From an uncultured Alphaproteobacteria bacterium (GTDB lineage: Bacteria; Pseudomonadota; Alphaproteobacteria; RF32; CAG-239), in NCBI GenBank assembly GCA_944391705.1, contig CALXUN010000011.1:1-50811 (forward strand): DNA of 50,811 nucleotides, read 5' to 3'. The notes under the pieces were generated by a model. That model did not search any database. It worked only from the letters and a program-made list of their open reading frames with translations, and was not told the DNA's origin. Below are positions 1 to 7,767 of the stretch, piece after piece. Each line of letters starts with the position of its first letter. Position 1 is the first letter of the stretch. Made by a program: the position numbers and the translations under genes.

Positions 1-152
1 AGCTCACTCTCCTTCTCTTTAGCAAGCTGAGCCTCACGTTCATGCAATTCTTTATGAAATTCGGCATTGCGAACTTGACCGATAATCGCTGCATAACCAG
101 ACTCATCAACTCTAAAAACTTCTCCACATTTGGGACATTTTATCTCAGGCAT
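1..152 (-). CDS. DUF2130 family protein, N-terminal part only (cut by window edge)
   Basis: Fifty codons of a minus-strand gene are visible; the rest lies outside the window. The N terminus has a CPKCG knuckle at residues 6-10, then a stretch with V-D-E-S-G-Y and I-x-x-Q-V-R, then a charged helical segment. This is the pattern I know from the start of DUF2130 proteins, which continue as a long coiled coil. The start is the ATG at 152, behind a GGAG ribosome site. It begins 27 bases after the stop of the UvrD-like helicase on the same strand, so it is probably the third gene of the Gabija-like operon. Family function is not established. Confidence 0.7.
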   Translation of the reverse strand, partial: MPEIKCPKCGEVFRVDESGYAAIIGQVRNAEFHKELHEREAQLAKEKESE

Positions 153-179
153 TATCATTCTCCAATAATTTCATTAATA

Positions 180-1766
180 TTATATTTCCTTCATATTTTC
201 TTCAGGAAGCCATTTTTTTACCCCTTCCAATACATCTCGAGAAGGAGAAACCATATATATGACTAAATTTTTCTTTGCTCTAGAACACGCTACATAGAAC
301 AATTTTTGGGTACGTTCAATACTTGCTCCTTTATTTGTAAATAGATTTGCAAAATTATATGAATTCCAATTTCCGTTGTCTAATACAACTAAAACATTTT
401 TAAATTCTGCTCCTTTTACTCCGTGTTGTGTCGAATATATGGAGGTATCATTTTCATAACGATAAAAGTTCATTACTTCTTCAAAACTTACTGACTTGAT
501 ATGTTCGTACAAATCATTTTTCCATTCTTCTTCGCTAACCTTATATAAGTAAGAAGAAATATTATCATCTATTTTAACTAAATTGAACTCATCCGCTAAC
601 TTTATTGCTCTTTCTATAGTGTTTCCTTTCTCTTGTTGCAGAGAATCTATATTTTCTTTCAGTATAACCTTATCCTGTGCCTTCCTTATTTTTAAATCTG
701 TTAGTTTAATCAATTCATTATATTTTCTATGTTGATATAAATCGATAATGGAAGCTATTCGAAGCAAATGAAGAATTAACTTATCTTTATTGTTTCCAAT
801 TAAAACATCTCTATTGGTTGAGTTAAAAAGATTAAAAAATTTGTTTTGACTAGCAATTAATCTATGAGTTAAATACAACTCTTTTGTCTCTTCGGGATTC
901 TTAAAATCCCAATCAGAAAATATATCCATTTTTTTTACTTGTTCCATAGATATATTGTGATTGTTTGTATAAACAAAATAAACACTTCCTTCTTGATTAA
1001 GAATTTTACCATTTTCATCTTTTAAAGCAGGCTGTTGTTGAATTCCGTCAGTTCTAATTTGATTAATAAAATCGATAACTCTCTGAGAGCACCTATAATT
1101 ATCTTGTTTTATAATATTAGTTATTTTTCCATCTTGTATATGATCTTCGACATTTCCAATTCCTGATGAATAGATTGATTGCATAGGATCGCCAAAAAGC
1201 CCCATAACTCGATTAGGATATGAATACACATCTAATAATGCATCTATGACTTCTTTACTGGTGTCTTGATATTCGTCAATAAACAAATACTGAAATTTAT
1301 CTCCTATTATTTTTTGTAATAGAGGATATTTAGAAATCATCCATACGGATAACTTTAATACTTCATCATGAGAAATAATCCCTTCTGCTAATTTTTTATA
1401 TTCCTTATATTGAATCTTGGTTATTTTATTCCAGTCAATATCTTCTGAAGAACGTATTGTTTTTTTTGTTTCAACAAGTTCTTTTAATTCACTTTTTATA
1501 TTTTTTGCATACGACTTTATATTACTCCATAAAAATTCATGTATAGTTGAAACCCACAAATTATCAATTGGAATTCTCTTCTTTATTTCATCCGCTGCCA
1601 CATTTGTATAGGTTATACAGGCTATTTTTGCATAGGGATTATCACGATGGACTAAATCTATAACTTGTTCCAAAGAAAAAGTTTTACCACTTCCCGCTCC
1701 CCCATTTAATACAAAATTTTGAAATTGATTAAGGCACTCTTGTATTTGAATTATTGGGCTAGCCAT
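180..1766 (-). CDS. gajB: UvrD/Rep-like superfamily 1 helicase, GajB-like (Gabija)
   Basis: A 528-residue SF1 helicase. Walker A GGAGSGKT lies at residues 22-29. The DExx box reads FIDEYQDTS (about 165-173). The C-terminal UvrD signature holds STQHGVKGAEF and a late FYVACSRAKKNL motif. Length and position directly after an OLD-type ATPase/nuclease gene fit GajB of the Gabija anti-phage system (about 500 residues). The start ATG at 1766 has a strong AAGGAGG and overlaps the end of the upstream gene by 16 bases, which suggests coupled translation. In Gabija the helicase joins the GajA complex and is thought to sense or process DNA ends; here that role is inferred from family and gene order. An ordinary repair helicase is the less likely alternative. 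Confidence 0.82.
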   Translation of the reverse strand: MASPIIQIQECLNQFQNFVLNGGAGSGKTFSLEQVIDLVHRDNPYAKIACITYTNVAADEIKKRIPIDNLWVSTIHEFLWSNIKSYAKNIKSELKELVETKKTIRSSEDIDWNKITKIQYKEYKKLAEGIISHDEVLKLSVWMISKYPLLQKIIGDKFQYLFIDEYQDTSKEVIDALLDVYSYPNRVMGLFGDPMQSIYSSGIGNVEDHIQDGKITNIIKQDNYRCSQRVIDFINQIRTDGIQQQPALKDENGKILNQEGSVYFVYTNNHNISMEQVKKMDIFSDWDFKNPEETKELYLTHRLIASQNKFFNLFNSTNRDVLIGNNKDKLILHLLRIASIIDLYQHRKYNELIKLTDLKIRKAQDKVILKENIDSLQQEKGNTIERAIKLADEFNLVKIDDNISSYLYKVSEEEWKNDLYEHIKSVSFEEVMNFYRYENDTSIYSTQHGVKGAEFKNVLVVLDNGNWNSYNFANLFTNKGASIERTQKLFYVACSRAKKNLVIYMVSPSRDVLEGVKKWLPEENMKEI

Positions 1767-3802
1767 TTTAGACCCTCCTTAATATATTCTGGAATTTCCC
1801 ATGTTTTTTTATGGTATAATAGCTCGCTTGCAAAACCCGATTTACTTTCTATACACTCTTGGGCAAAGGAATAAAAGTTATTCTCCTCTAAATATTTTTT
1901 AGCCATCTGTTTCTTTATAATTGAATTAAAGGAAACAACATTATCATTGTCATCATCATCTTCTTCATCTTCTTTAATATAATTTTGAATATAATCTTTA
2001 TTACATGAAATAAATGCATCTTCAAAACTTCTTGCATAGTAATCATTTTGTTTAGTTTGATATGCTATCATAATTCTAGAATCTATTATTTTCTCATTTT
2101 TTCCTTTTTGGATTAAATCTGCGAGTTTCTTACATCCCAAAAAATTAATAATAGACTGATTACTTGTGCTAACAGCACTAGAATCTTCAACCGGTATCTT
2201 TTCTCTTTTTGAGGTAATTGCGTCTATATCCGTAATGATAAGTGTTTTTATTTCTAAAAAATCTATCAATTCCTTAAATATATGTGAATAAGCTCCTACC
2301 TCGACTATTGAAATGTTTTGTGAGCTTAGTGGAATTATATTGTTATCTGACTTTTTCAATTCTTTATCTATTTTCCGTATAAATTCCGGCATCAAAATAC
2401 GCTCTGTTGTCCCTTCTATAAAAATCAATTTATCAGCAAAAAAGATTTCTGCAGAAGCCAATGTAATATATCGTACCAAAAATTGATAGCGTCTCTTATA
2501 TTCATTTTTATACTGTGGGTCTTTTTTTGCAGTTTTTTTCCTATAAGCATTTTCAATTTCCATTTTTAAATCAAATAAGTTTTTAATTTGAATATTATCA
2601 CCAGTGTTTTTAAAATATTTAATGTATTTAAAAGGACATTGTGAAACAATATGAGAAGAATGGGTAGATACACAAACTTGTAAATTGCTAATACCTTCTC
2701 TCATTTTATCATTTACCAAATTTTCAATGTTTCGGATAAAGATGTATTGCATTTGAGGGTGAGTATGTGCTTCTGGCTCTTCAATAAATAACAAGTTTAA
2801 TATTGCTTGATTATCATTTTCTTTACACATACGAGCAATTTCTCTCAATTGAATATGTAAATTGAATAGAATTGCAAAAAAATTCATATATCCCAAGCCA
2901 TTAAACTCTTCTGGCAACATTCCCTTATCGTGATTATACAGTATTTGGGTATTATTTTCTAATAAATTATCATCTTTTAGTACAGATTTAATTGTTAAGT
3001 TTGTATTTTCTGAAACTAATTTATTAAAACTATCTTTTATTTCTTCAAATATACTTTTGTATAGTTTATCAAGTTCATTATCTGTTTGCATTAGTTTTAT
3101 CTGCAAATCTTGTTTTAAATTATCAAGTTTTTCTGAATTATTAAAATATTCGCAAGATAATGTTGATAATGTTTTTGTTCCATAATCGTTGCTTACATGT
3201 CGTTCCGCTTTAATCAACTTCAAATTAATGATTTTTGTTATTTCTGAAGAACGTAACTCAACAAAATAATCTTCATCATGTGGCGAAATTGATTTAATTT
3301 TAAGAGAAAAATACTTTCTAAAATTATTACTTAAATATTGTTTAGTATCAATTTTTAAAGAATTATTAGCTTTTGCTTTAAATTTATCATACTCATCATA
3401 TAATCTAGAATAGTTCTCATAATCTAAAAAATAGGAAAACAAAAAATAAATTTTATTTTTCGTTATATCCAAATCCAATATATAATTTGCAAAATTGGCT
3501 AAATTATCATCTTCATTATAAGCAACTTCTAATAATAGTGAAATACTAAATACGTTATAGTTATCTTTCGAAATCTTTTGGTCCATGGATTGTACAATCT
3601 GATTCTGTAAATCTAGATTAAAATCATTGAAATTAAAAGTAGCTTGCGGCGAAAGAAATTTATCTAACAAATGAATAAATGACGTTTTTCCAGAATTATT
3701 TTTACCTATAAATAAAGAAAAACTATAATTATCCTTATCAAATGACAATTGAGAATCTTTCAACAATCTAAAGTTGTTAATTTTTATATTTGAAATATAC
3801 AT
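1751..3802 (-). CDS. gajA: OLD-family ATPase with TOPRIM nuclease domain, GajA-like (Gabija)
   Basis: A 683-residue protein from the ATG at 3802, preceded by AAAGGA. A longer reading to 3841 has no ribosome site. The N terminus is an SMC/ABC-type ATPase: a FRLLKD strand, Walker A GKNNSGKT at about 33-40, and a Walker B-like LLFIEEPEAHTHPQMQ around residue 350. The C-terminal half carries TOPRIM residues: a glutamate in IFIEGTTER (about 470) and the acidic ITDIDA motif (about 535). This is the class 2 OLD architecture, defined by an adjacent UvrD-type helicase gene, as found here. GajA is a sequence-specific DNA nicking endonuclease held back by nucleotides. The protein is about 100 residues longer than the founding GajA and has an acidic E-D-D-D-D-N-D run near residue 600. 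Confidence 0.82.
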   Translation of the reverse strand: MYISNIKINNFRLLKDSQLSFDKDNYSFSLFIGKNNSGKTSFIHLLDKFLSPQATFNFNDFNLDLQNQIVQSMDQKISKDNYNVFSISLLLEVAYNEDDNLANFANYILDLDITKNKIYFLFSYFLDYENYSRLYDEYDKFKAKANNSLKIDTKQYLSNNFRKYFSLKIKSISPHDEDYFVELRSSEITKIINLKLIKAERHVSNDYGTKTLSTLSCEYFNNSEKLDNLKQDLQIKLMQTDNELDKLYKSIFEEIKDSFNKLVSENTNLTIKSVLKDDNLLENNTQILYNHDKGMLPEEFNGLGYMNFFAILFNLHIQLREIARMCKENDNQAILNLLFIEEPEAHTHPQMQYIFIRNIENLVNDKMREGISNLQVCVSTHSSHIVSQCPFKYIKYFKNTGDNIQIKNLFDLKMEIENAYRKKTAKKDPQYKNEYKRRYQFLVRYITLASAEIFFADKLIFIEGTTERILMPEFIRKIDKELKKSDNNIIPLSSQNISIVEVGAYSHIFKELIDFLEIKTLIITDIDAITSKREKIPVEDSSAVSTSNQSIINFLGCKKLADLIQKGKNEKIIDSRIMIAYQTKQNDYYARSFEDAFISCNKDYIQNYIKEDEEDDDDNDNVVSFNSIIKKQMAKKYLEENNFYSFAQECIESKSGFASELLYHKKTWEIPEYIKEGLKWLAQ

Positions 3803-4100
3803 TGCACTAATCCTTTCTAATATTAATTGATTATATAGCACAACTGTATAAAATCTATAAAAATGTTAAAGAACATACCTTTTTTAACATTTTCTTTGAA
3901 AAGCTTGGAATTGTTAGGGATTTTATTTGAGGCTCTAGGGTGGCAAGGTAAAAATGTTAAACTTTGTTTGTTTTGATAACTTTTCTTAACATTTTGCCCT
4001 TTTGTTTGATTTGGTATCAATTCATTCAAGAAGCTTATTCTTCCCTAACGACCCTAGTTTTAATTTTTGAAATTTTTATTTTTTTAATTTTACTCAAAGA
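3803..4100. promoter_or_regulatory. Leader region of the Gabija-like operon with four copies of AAAATGTTAA
   Basis: About 300 bases without a convincing gene. Four exact copies of the 10-mer AAAATGTTAA occur in alternating orientation: 3860-3869 (+), 3884-3893 (-), 3951-3960 (+) and 3986-3995 (-). They form two inverted pairs with gaps of 14 and 25 bases. The outer 8-mers GTTAGGGA (3913-3920) and TCCCTAAC (4042-4049) are also inverted repeats. The position upstream of gajA suggests operators for a dimeric repressor, but this is inference. A weak 68-codon reading frame here is not credible. Confidence 0.45.
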
Positions 4101-4131
4101 AAAAGCCTTACATTTTTTGTAAGGCTTTTTT
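4101..4131 (-). terminator. Rho-independent terminator of the tyrosine recombinase gene
   Basis: A perfect 12-13 base stem (AAAAGCCTTACA with TGTAAGGCTTTT) has T tracts on both sides, so it can act in either direction. It lies 20 bases after the recombinase stop on the minus strand and insulates the Gabija-like operon from readthrough. Confidence 0.85.
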
Positions 4132-4150
4132 ACTTGGAGTTGATTTGACA

Positions 4151-4735
4151 TCACACTCTTGCATTTTCAACCGCATTTGCGAGCATGTGTTCATTATAAT
4201 TAAAATATCTTTGCGTGGTTGAGATGTTTTTATGATTAGCCAGCTTTTGCACCAAACAGATATTCACGCCGGAATTTACCAATTTTGATACAAACAAATG
4301 TCGGCCGAGGTGGCTTGCTCCTTTTATGCTGAATTTGCGATAAACGGAACTAAACAAACGGCTGATGCTAACTCTGTTATAAGGCTTATTTAATTTCTGC
4401 GATGTGAACAGATATGTTTCAGGGTTTAAGTTTTCTCCCCACTTATTTTGCAGATATTTCAAATAATCCGCCAATTCTTTCTTCATCTGGCTATTCATAA
4501 AGTATGAGCATTTATGCTTTCCCTTGTTCTTGTCGCTATCAAGGTTAATCACATCCTTTGGTTTTAATTGCTCAGTATAACAATCTTTCACTTGCAAATA
4601 GGCAAAGTTTATGGAGCGAAGTCCATTAAGGCTGCAAAGGAACATCATCCTTATTTGTTCCGAATGTTTCATAGATTTAATATAGGTCAGAATGTCTTTT
4701 ATCTTCTTGTCATCAACAAATTCGCCGTTGGTCAT
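4151..4735 (-). CDS. Short tyrosine recombinase (catalytic domain only)
   Basis: A 194-residue phage-integrase-family protein with almost no N-terminal arm- or core-binding domain. The catalytic residues can be placed: Arg in LNGLRSIN (about 38), the HLGRH box (H-x-x-R, about 142-146), the late His in LANHKNIS (about 167), and the nucleophile Tyr in TTQRYFNY (about 176). The size and missing N-terminal domain recall FimB/FimE-type switches (about 200 residues) rather than full integrases of 350-400 residues. The start ATG at 4735 follows AAAGGAG. It is last in a minus-strand run with an ankyrin, a DUF3768 and a DUF1737 gene. It could invert or excise a nearby segment; no clear att pair was found. 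Confidence 0.8.
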   Translation of the reverse strand: MTNGEFVDDKKIKDILTYIKSMKHSEQIRMMFLCSLNGLRSINFAYLQVKDCYTEQLKPKDVINLDSDKNKGKHKCSYFMNSQMKKELADYLKYLQNKWGENLNPETYLFTSQKLNKPYNRVSISRLFSSVYRKFSIKGASHLGRHLFVSKLVNSGVNICLVQKLANHKNISTTQRYFNYNEHMLANAVENARV

Positions 4736-4751
4736 TGTCTGTCTCCTTTTG

Positions 4752-4790
4752 AGAGATTGCGGTTGAAAGGAAATAAAGTCCGCAATCTCT
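4752..4790. repeat. Perfect 11-bp inverted repeat upstream of the recombinase
   Basis: AGAGATTGCGG (4752-4762) and CCGCAATCTCT (4780-4790) are exact inverted copies separated by 17 bases, between the DUF1737 stop (4800) and the recombinase start (4735). There is no T run, so a simple terminator is unlikely. It may be a recombinase binding site, or an mRNA stem that controls the recombinase, since the ribosome site follows at once on the minus strand. Confidence 0.6.
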
Positions 4791-4799
4791 AGGTTGCTT

Positions 4800-4961
4800 T
4801 TATTTGGTTGGTTTCACGATTGCTTGGTAGAAAACCGTATATCTCGGTTGGTGTGTCATTGTGGCGATACCGCCCTGTAATTGCCATCCTTGCTTGAGCT
4901 TCTCATTTACCCATTTGCAAAGTTCTTCAAGGTCTGGCGTGGCTAAAACATCATATTTCAT
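4800..4961 (-). CDS. Small DUF1737 family protein
   Basis: A 53-residue gene. The protein begins M-K-Y-D-V-L and has the DUF1737 pattern: a leucine-rich helix, V-N-E-K-L, then G-W-Q-L-Q-G-G-I-A, ending in a beta stretch with F-Y-Q-A-I-V. Its ATG overlaps the stop of the DUF3768 gene as TAATG, so the two are translationally coupled. Function of the family is unknown; such proteins are small single-domain proteins common in phage and accessory DNA. Confidence 0.72.
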   Translation of the reverse strand: MKYDVLATPDLEELCKWVNEKLKQGWQLQGGIATMTHQPRYTVFYQAIVKPTK

Positions 4962-5287
4962 TAGTATTCCTCCGCATACATAATCGTCAGCACTTTATTG
5001 GTTAATCTCGGGTTGCTCACGTCCGGTGAGAGATACAAAAACTCTTGGTCATAGTAATCAATTTTCCAGAATATCTTTTTGCCCTTAAAGTCAAAACTTC
5101 CGAAATCTCTCTCCCCATACGGGTCATTGTTTTCATCAAATGTATCAAAGGTACGAACTTTTGTTATGATTGCTTCAAGGTCTTCTTTTGTATTGCTCCG
5201 AATGCCCTGCGTTAAGACTAGCGTTCCTTGCGATAAGTGCTTGCGGAAGTTGTCGTTCTGAAGAGCTATTTCGTTTATATTAGGCAT
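4961..5287 (-). CDS. DUF3768 family protein
   Basis: A 108-residue protein from the ATG at 5287, behind GGAGAG; an upstream TTG in frame is less likely. Conserved family features are visible: an N-terminal L-x-N-D-x-F-R, the N-D-P-Y-G-E-R-D-F-G block, the F-W-K-I-D-Y-Y-D block, and the end V-L-T-I-M-Y-A-E-E-Y. DUF3768 has no assigned role and is frequent in alphaproteobacterial plasmids and islands. It overlaps the ankyrin gene upstream by 8 bases and the DUF1737 gene downstream by one, which makes a tight operon. Confidence 0.82.
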   Translation of the reverse strand: MPNINEIALQNDNFRKHLSQGTLVLTQGIRSNTKEDLEAIITKVRTFDTFDENNDPYGERDFGSFDFKGKKIFWKIDYYDQEFLYLSPDVSNPRLTNKVLTIMYAEEY

Positions 5288-5804
5288 CAATGCTCTCCTT
5301 CATAATCTTTAGAACTTCCTCATCGGTAAAGTTTGGATTTTCTTTAGCAAGGTCATAGGCATTCTTGCCGTCATTATTGCGGATGGTATCATCGGTCTTA
5401 AGAAACAAATTCCATACAACATCCATACGAATATCGGCTTGCGGATGGGCAGCTGCAATATGAAGTGCGGTGTTACCATTTTCATCTTGGGCATTCGGAT
5501 TAGCTTCGTGGGCTATTAAAATCTGCAAGCAATCAAAAGAGCTACGATGCGCCGCCATAATGTGTAAAGGTGTTTTGCCGTGGTTGTTTGTCTTATCAAC
5601 CTTACCGCCACAAATCAAAAACTTCCCGATGATTTCTGGGTCGCAATGTTCTTTGCACACCCACATAAATGGTGTCCAACCATTGTGATTGTATGGTAAA
5701 TTTACATTTACGCCTTGCTTTAACAGATTATCTACGGTTGAAAAATCATCATGATATAATGCGTTCATTAACTGCCGACGCAATTCGGCTTGAGGGTTAG
5801 TCAT
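5280..5804 (-). CDS. Ankyrin repeat protein
   Basis: A 174-residue protein made of about four ankyrin repeats. Recognisable units include G-W-T-P-F-M-W-V-C (about 42), G-K-T-P-L-H-I-M-A-A-H (about 77) and G-N-T-A-L-H-I-A-A-A-H (about 110), with N-A-Y-D-L-A near the end. There is no signal peptide or membrane segment, so it is probably a cytosolic protein-binding adaptor. It is first in the operon with DUF3768, DUF1737 and the recombinase. A second ankyrin protein lies at 10896-11501. Confidence 0.85.
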   Translation of the reverse strand: MTNPQAELRRQLMNALYHDDFSTVDNLLKQGVNVNLPYNHNGWTPFMWVCKEHCDPEIIGKFLICGGKVDKTNNHGKTPLHIMAAHRSSFDCLQILIAHEANPNAQDENGNTALHIAAAHPQADIRMDVVWNLFLKTDDTIRNNDGKNAYDLAKENPNFTDEEVLKIMKESIDA

Positions 5805-5997
5805 CTTAATTCTCCTTTTAGTCCGCTTAAAAGTGGGACAAGTTGGTTTATAAATTCACTTTTGATTTGGTTATCATTTCAAATCTGGAATGATTTAAAC
5901 ATGCCGGAATCGGCTTGTCAAGCACTTTTTTGATAAAAAATGCACATAAGTCCATGATTTTGCACGATTTTCTTTTAAATTCAATAGGATGAATCGG

Positions 5998-6029
5998 GAA
6001 AAATTAAGCCGAGCGGTTAAACTCGGCTT
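5998..6029 (-). terminator. Rho-independent terminator on the minus strand
   Basis: An 8-bp stem (AAGCCGAG with CTCGGCTT, loop of 8) is followed on the minus strand by AATTTTT. It lies just after the broken OhrR-like gene and ends that operon. The rest of 5805-6051 holds no gene I can support. Confidence 0.75.
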
Positions 6030-6051
6030 GAGGTTGTTATATTTGCTTTTA

Positions 6052-6216
6052 CTATTGCCATAAAGCCATCATCACAATGTATTGCGTATATGTTAAACCG
6101 ATTTTCTCTAACGGTTTACGATATATTTTAATAACCTCTTGGGCACAGGCATAAAGTGAAAAGCACAATTAATTGCCAAACGTTAAGATAGCACTGTCAT
6201 CAGTTGTCTTTTTCAT
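6052..6216 (-). pseudogene. Remnant of an OhrR/MarR-type regulator with an in-frame nonsense codon
   Basis: Read from the ATG at 6216, the frame gives 15 residues (M-K-K-T-T-D-D to F-G-N), then TAA at 6171-6169, then L-C-F-S-L-Y-A-C-A and K-I-G-L-T-Y-T-Q-Y-I-V-M-M-A-L-W-Q before TAG. The N-x-L-C-F-x-L-Y and L-T-Y-x-Q-Y-x-V motifs are those of the first helices of OhrR, the organic-peroxide-sensing MarR family. The family usually has N-Q-L-C-F, so CAA to TAA is the probable mutation. The DNA-binding wing and C terminus are gone. The start overlaps the stop of the winged-helix gene upstream (TAATG). Confidence 0.72.
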
Positions 6217-6398
6217 TACTTTTTTGCCGGTTCCCATTTGCAACGAACAGGCGATACAATCGCACCTTCTTTTTTGAGTTCATTAAAGGCTTTATCAACC
6301 ACTTTTCTATCCAAACCTGATATCTCGGCAACCTTTCCAGCATTGACCGGTTCTCCTGCTTTTTTCATAGTTTCCAATACAATTTCTTTATCAGACAT
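6216..6398 (-). CDS. Small winged-helix DNA-binding protein
   Basis: A 60-residue basic protein forming one winged-helix unit. It has an N-terminal helix with V-L-E-T-M-K-K-A-G, a turn with [12 protein letters not shown], a recognition helix with [12 protein letters not shown], and a C-terminal wing S-P-V-R-C-K-W-E-P. It is probably a transcriptional regulator. It is coupled to the broken OhrR-like frame downstream, so the pair may once have formed a redox-control operon. The partner or target cannot be read from the sequence. Confidence 0.72.
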   Translation of the reverse strand: MSDKEIVLETMKKAGEPVNAGKVAEISGLDRKVVDKAFNELKKEGAIVSPVRCKWEPAKK

Positions 6399-6639
6399 AT
6401 GTTTACTCCTAAAAAATTAAATTTGTTGTGTTATCCAATTTTGAACGCCAATCCACTCAATCAATTCTAATTGCACACAATTTAATGATGTTCAATGTTA
6501 TTGATACAAATAAAATATTCCCGTGTCAAGAGACTGGCATCGGTAGTTAAGTTATTTTTAGTAAATGCAGACATCTATAAAACCACAACCACAATGTTAC
6601 ATTTCCCATAAATATCTTTATAGAGCATAAGGAGCAGAA

Positions 6640-6957
6640 ATGAAGGTATTGATTGAAACAATAACTAACCGCAAGGGTTATAAATTCTTTGAAAATAAAG
6701 ATGAAATGGATGCTTATTTGGGAAGACATTGCGGCAAAATCGCCAGTTATGAGATTTTGAACGAATATGATGTTGCTGTTGATGAAACAAATGAAATGCT
6801 GCAATCGTTTATTGATGATTGCGATGTGATAGAGAAAAAATTGTTTTGGCTGTTCAGACAATATGAGCCTATAAATGAAAAGTATTCCCTGCAACTATTA
6901 AATGCCTTTGGTAGAGTTGGTGACGGCAGAAACGCTATTAAAAAGTGTTTGAGATAA
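6640..6957 (+). CDS. Hypothetical protein, 105 residues
   Basis: A plausible gene with an AAGGAG site seven bases before the ATG. The protein is acidic and mainly helical, with no signal peptide, membrane helix, metal cluster or domain that I recognise. It starts with a beta strand (M-K-V-L-I-E-T-I) and ends in a basic R-N-A-I-K-K-C-L-R. It sits alone on the plus strand, convergent with the DnaQ-like operon that ends at 6992 and divergent from the winged-helix gene at 6398. Confidence 0.6.
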   Translation: MKVLIETITNRKGYKFFENKDEMDAYLGRHCGKIASYEILNEYDVAVDETNEMLQSFIDDCDVIEKKLFWLFRQYEPINEKYSLQLLNAFGRVGDGRNAIKKCLR

Positions 6958-6991
6958 GAAAAAAGTTTTTCTTCAGTCATTCTAAATCCTT

Positions 6992-7516
6992 TCATTTATT
7001 GCGCAAGAGTATTTTCATCCTTTTATAGACTTCGTATGCATACAAAGCATCCAAAAGCGCACCGTTATAAGGAGAATGTTTAATTTTAATATTAAGGCGT
7101 TTTCTCAACGTAACCAAATTGTTCCTTTGAGATGGAAATGCTTTTCGTGCCATTTCCAAAGTATCGGTTACTTTGTTCGGTAGCTCAAAGCCAATTTCGC
7201 TGTTTATAAAATCCATATCAAAATGAACATGGTGACCAATGATTTCTTTCCCTTCAATAAAGTTCAAAAATTCGTCTTTATATGCGGCAAATATTGGGTA
7301 TTGTTTCAAAAACTTATTATTTAAGCCATGCACGGCTGTAACTTCTCTGGATATCTGCCGTTCCGGATTGATATAAGCATGGAATACCGCTCCGGTTTGA
7401 ATATCGTTCTCATCAATTTCAATAGCCGCAATTTCTACCAATTTGTGACCATCTTTTGGGCTAAAACCGGTTGTTTCCGTGGTCATAACCATCTTTTTAT
7501 CAGACAATGATTTCAT
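6992..7516 (-). CDS. DnaQ-like (DEDDh) exonuclease fold, catalytic site degenerate
   Basis: A 174-residue single-domain protein with the DnaQ/RNase T fold. Exo I reads M-T-T-E-T-T-G where active members have D-T-E-T-T-G, so the first Asp is Thr. Exo II is kept as F-D-M-D-F. Exo III reads N-G-A-L-L-D-A where active members have H-G-A-L-L-D-A, so the catalytic His is Asn. Two of five metal or acid-base residues are therefore missing, and nuclease activity is doubtful; nucleic acid binding could remain. The start overlaps the stop of the 84-residue gene upstream by four bases. The second DnaQ protein in the window (12099-12986) keeps all five residues. Confidence 0.85.
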   Translation of the reverse strand: MKSLSDKKMVMTTETTGFSPKDGHKLVEIAAIEIDENDIQTGAVFHAYINPERQISREVTAVHGLNNKFLKQYPIFAAYKDEFLNFIEGKEIIGHHVHFDMDFINSEIGFELPNKVTDTLEMARKAFPSQRNNLVTLRKRLNIKIKHSPYNGALLDALYAYEVYKRMKILLRNK

Positions 7517-7767
7517 TTTAGCTCGTCCTCGTTGATTTCTTTAACTTTAACGCCTTCTTTATCAAACAAATCTATCTTTCTGGCAATGTCTGACTTAACA
7601 TAAACAAAGTTTTCATCATATTTGATAATCGTTTTGTCTGTGCCCCATGCCGGACAACGTATATAATGTCCATTTTTTGAAGCAATTCCGATTGGACCTT
7701 TCATCTTATATGGAAAAGTCGTAATTTTAGGGCTGGTATCCAGCAAATCTTTAATGTAATCTATCAT
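7513..7767 (-). CDS. Hypothetical protein, 84 residues, related to its upstream neighbour
   Basis: The C-terminal half (Y-D-E-N-F-V-Y-V to K-V-K-E-I-N-E-D-E-L) matches the C-terminal half of the 140-residue protein encoded just upstream. Both have Y-I/V-Y-V, K-I-D-L-L/F-D and V-K-V-K-E-I, which suggests a duplicated small beta-rich domain. Start and stop overlap both neighbours by four bases (ATGA type), so this is the middle gene of a tightly coupled three-gene operon. No known domain is recognised. Confidence 0.72.
   Translation of the reverse strand: MIDYIKDLLDTSPKITTFPYKMKGPIGIASKNGHYIRCPAWGTDKTIIKYDENFVYVKSDIARKIDLFDKEGVKVKEINEDELK

Noticed and set aside
3823..4029. A 68-codon minus-strand frame upstream of the GajA-like gene
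   Set aside because: It runs through the four AAAATGTTAA copies, has low-complexity content and no ribosome site, and overlaps the true gajA leader.
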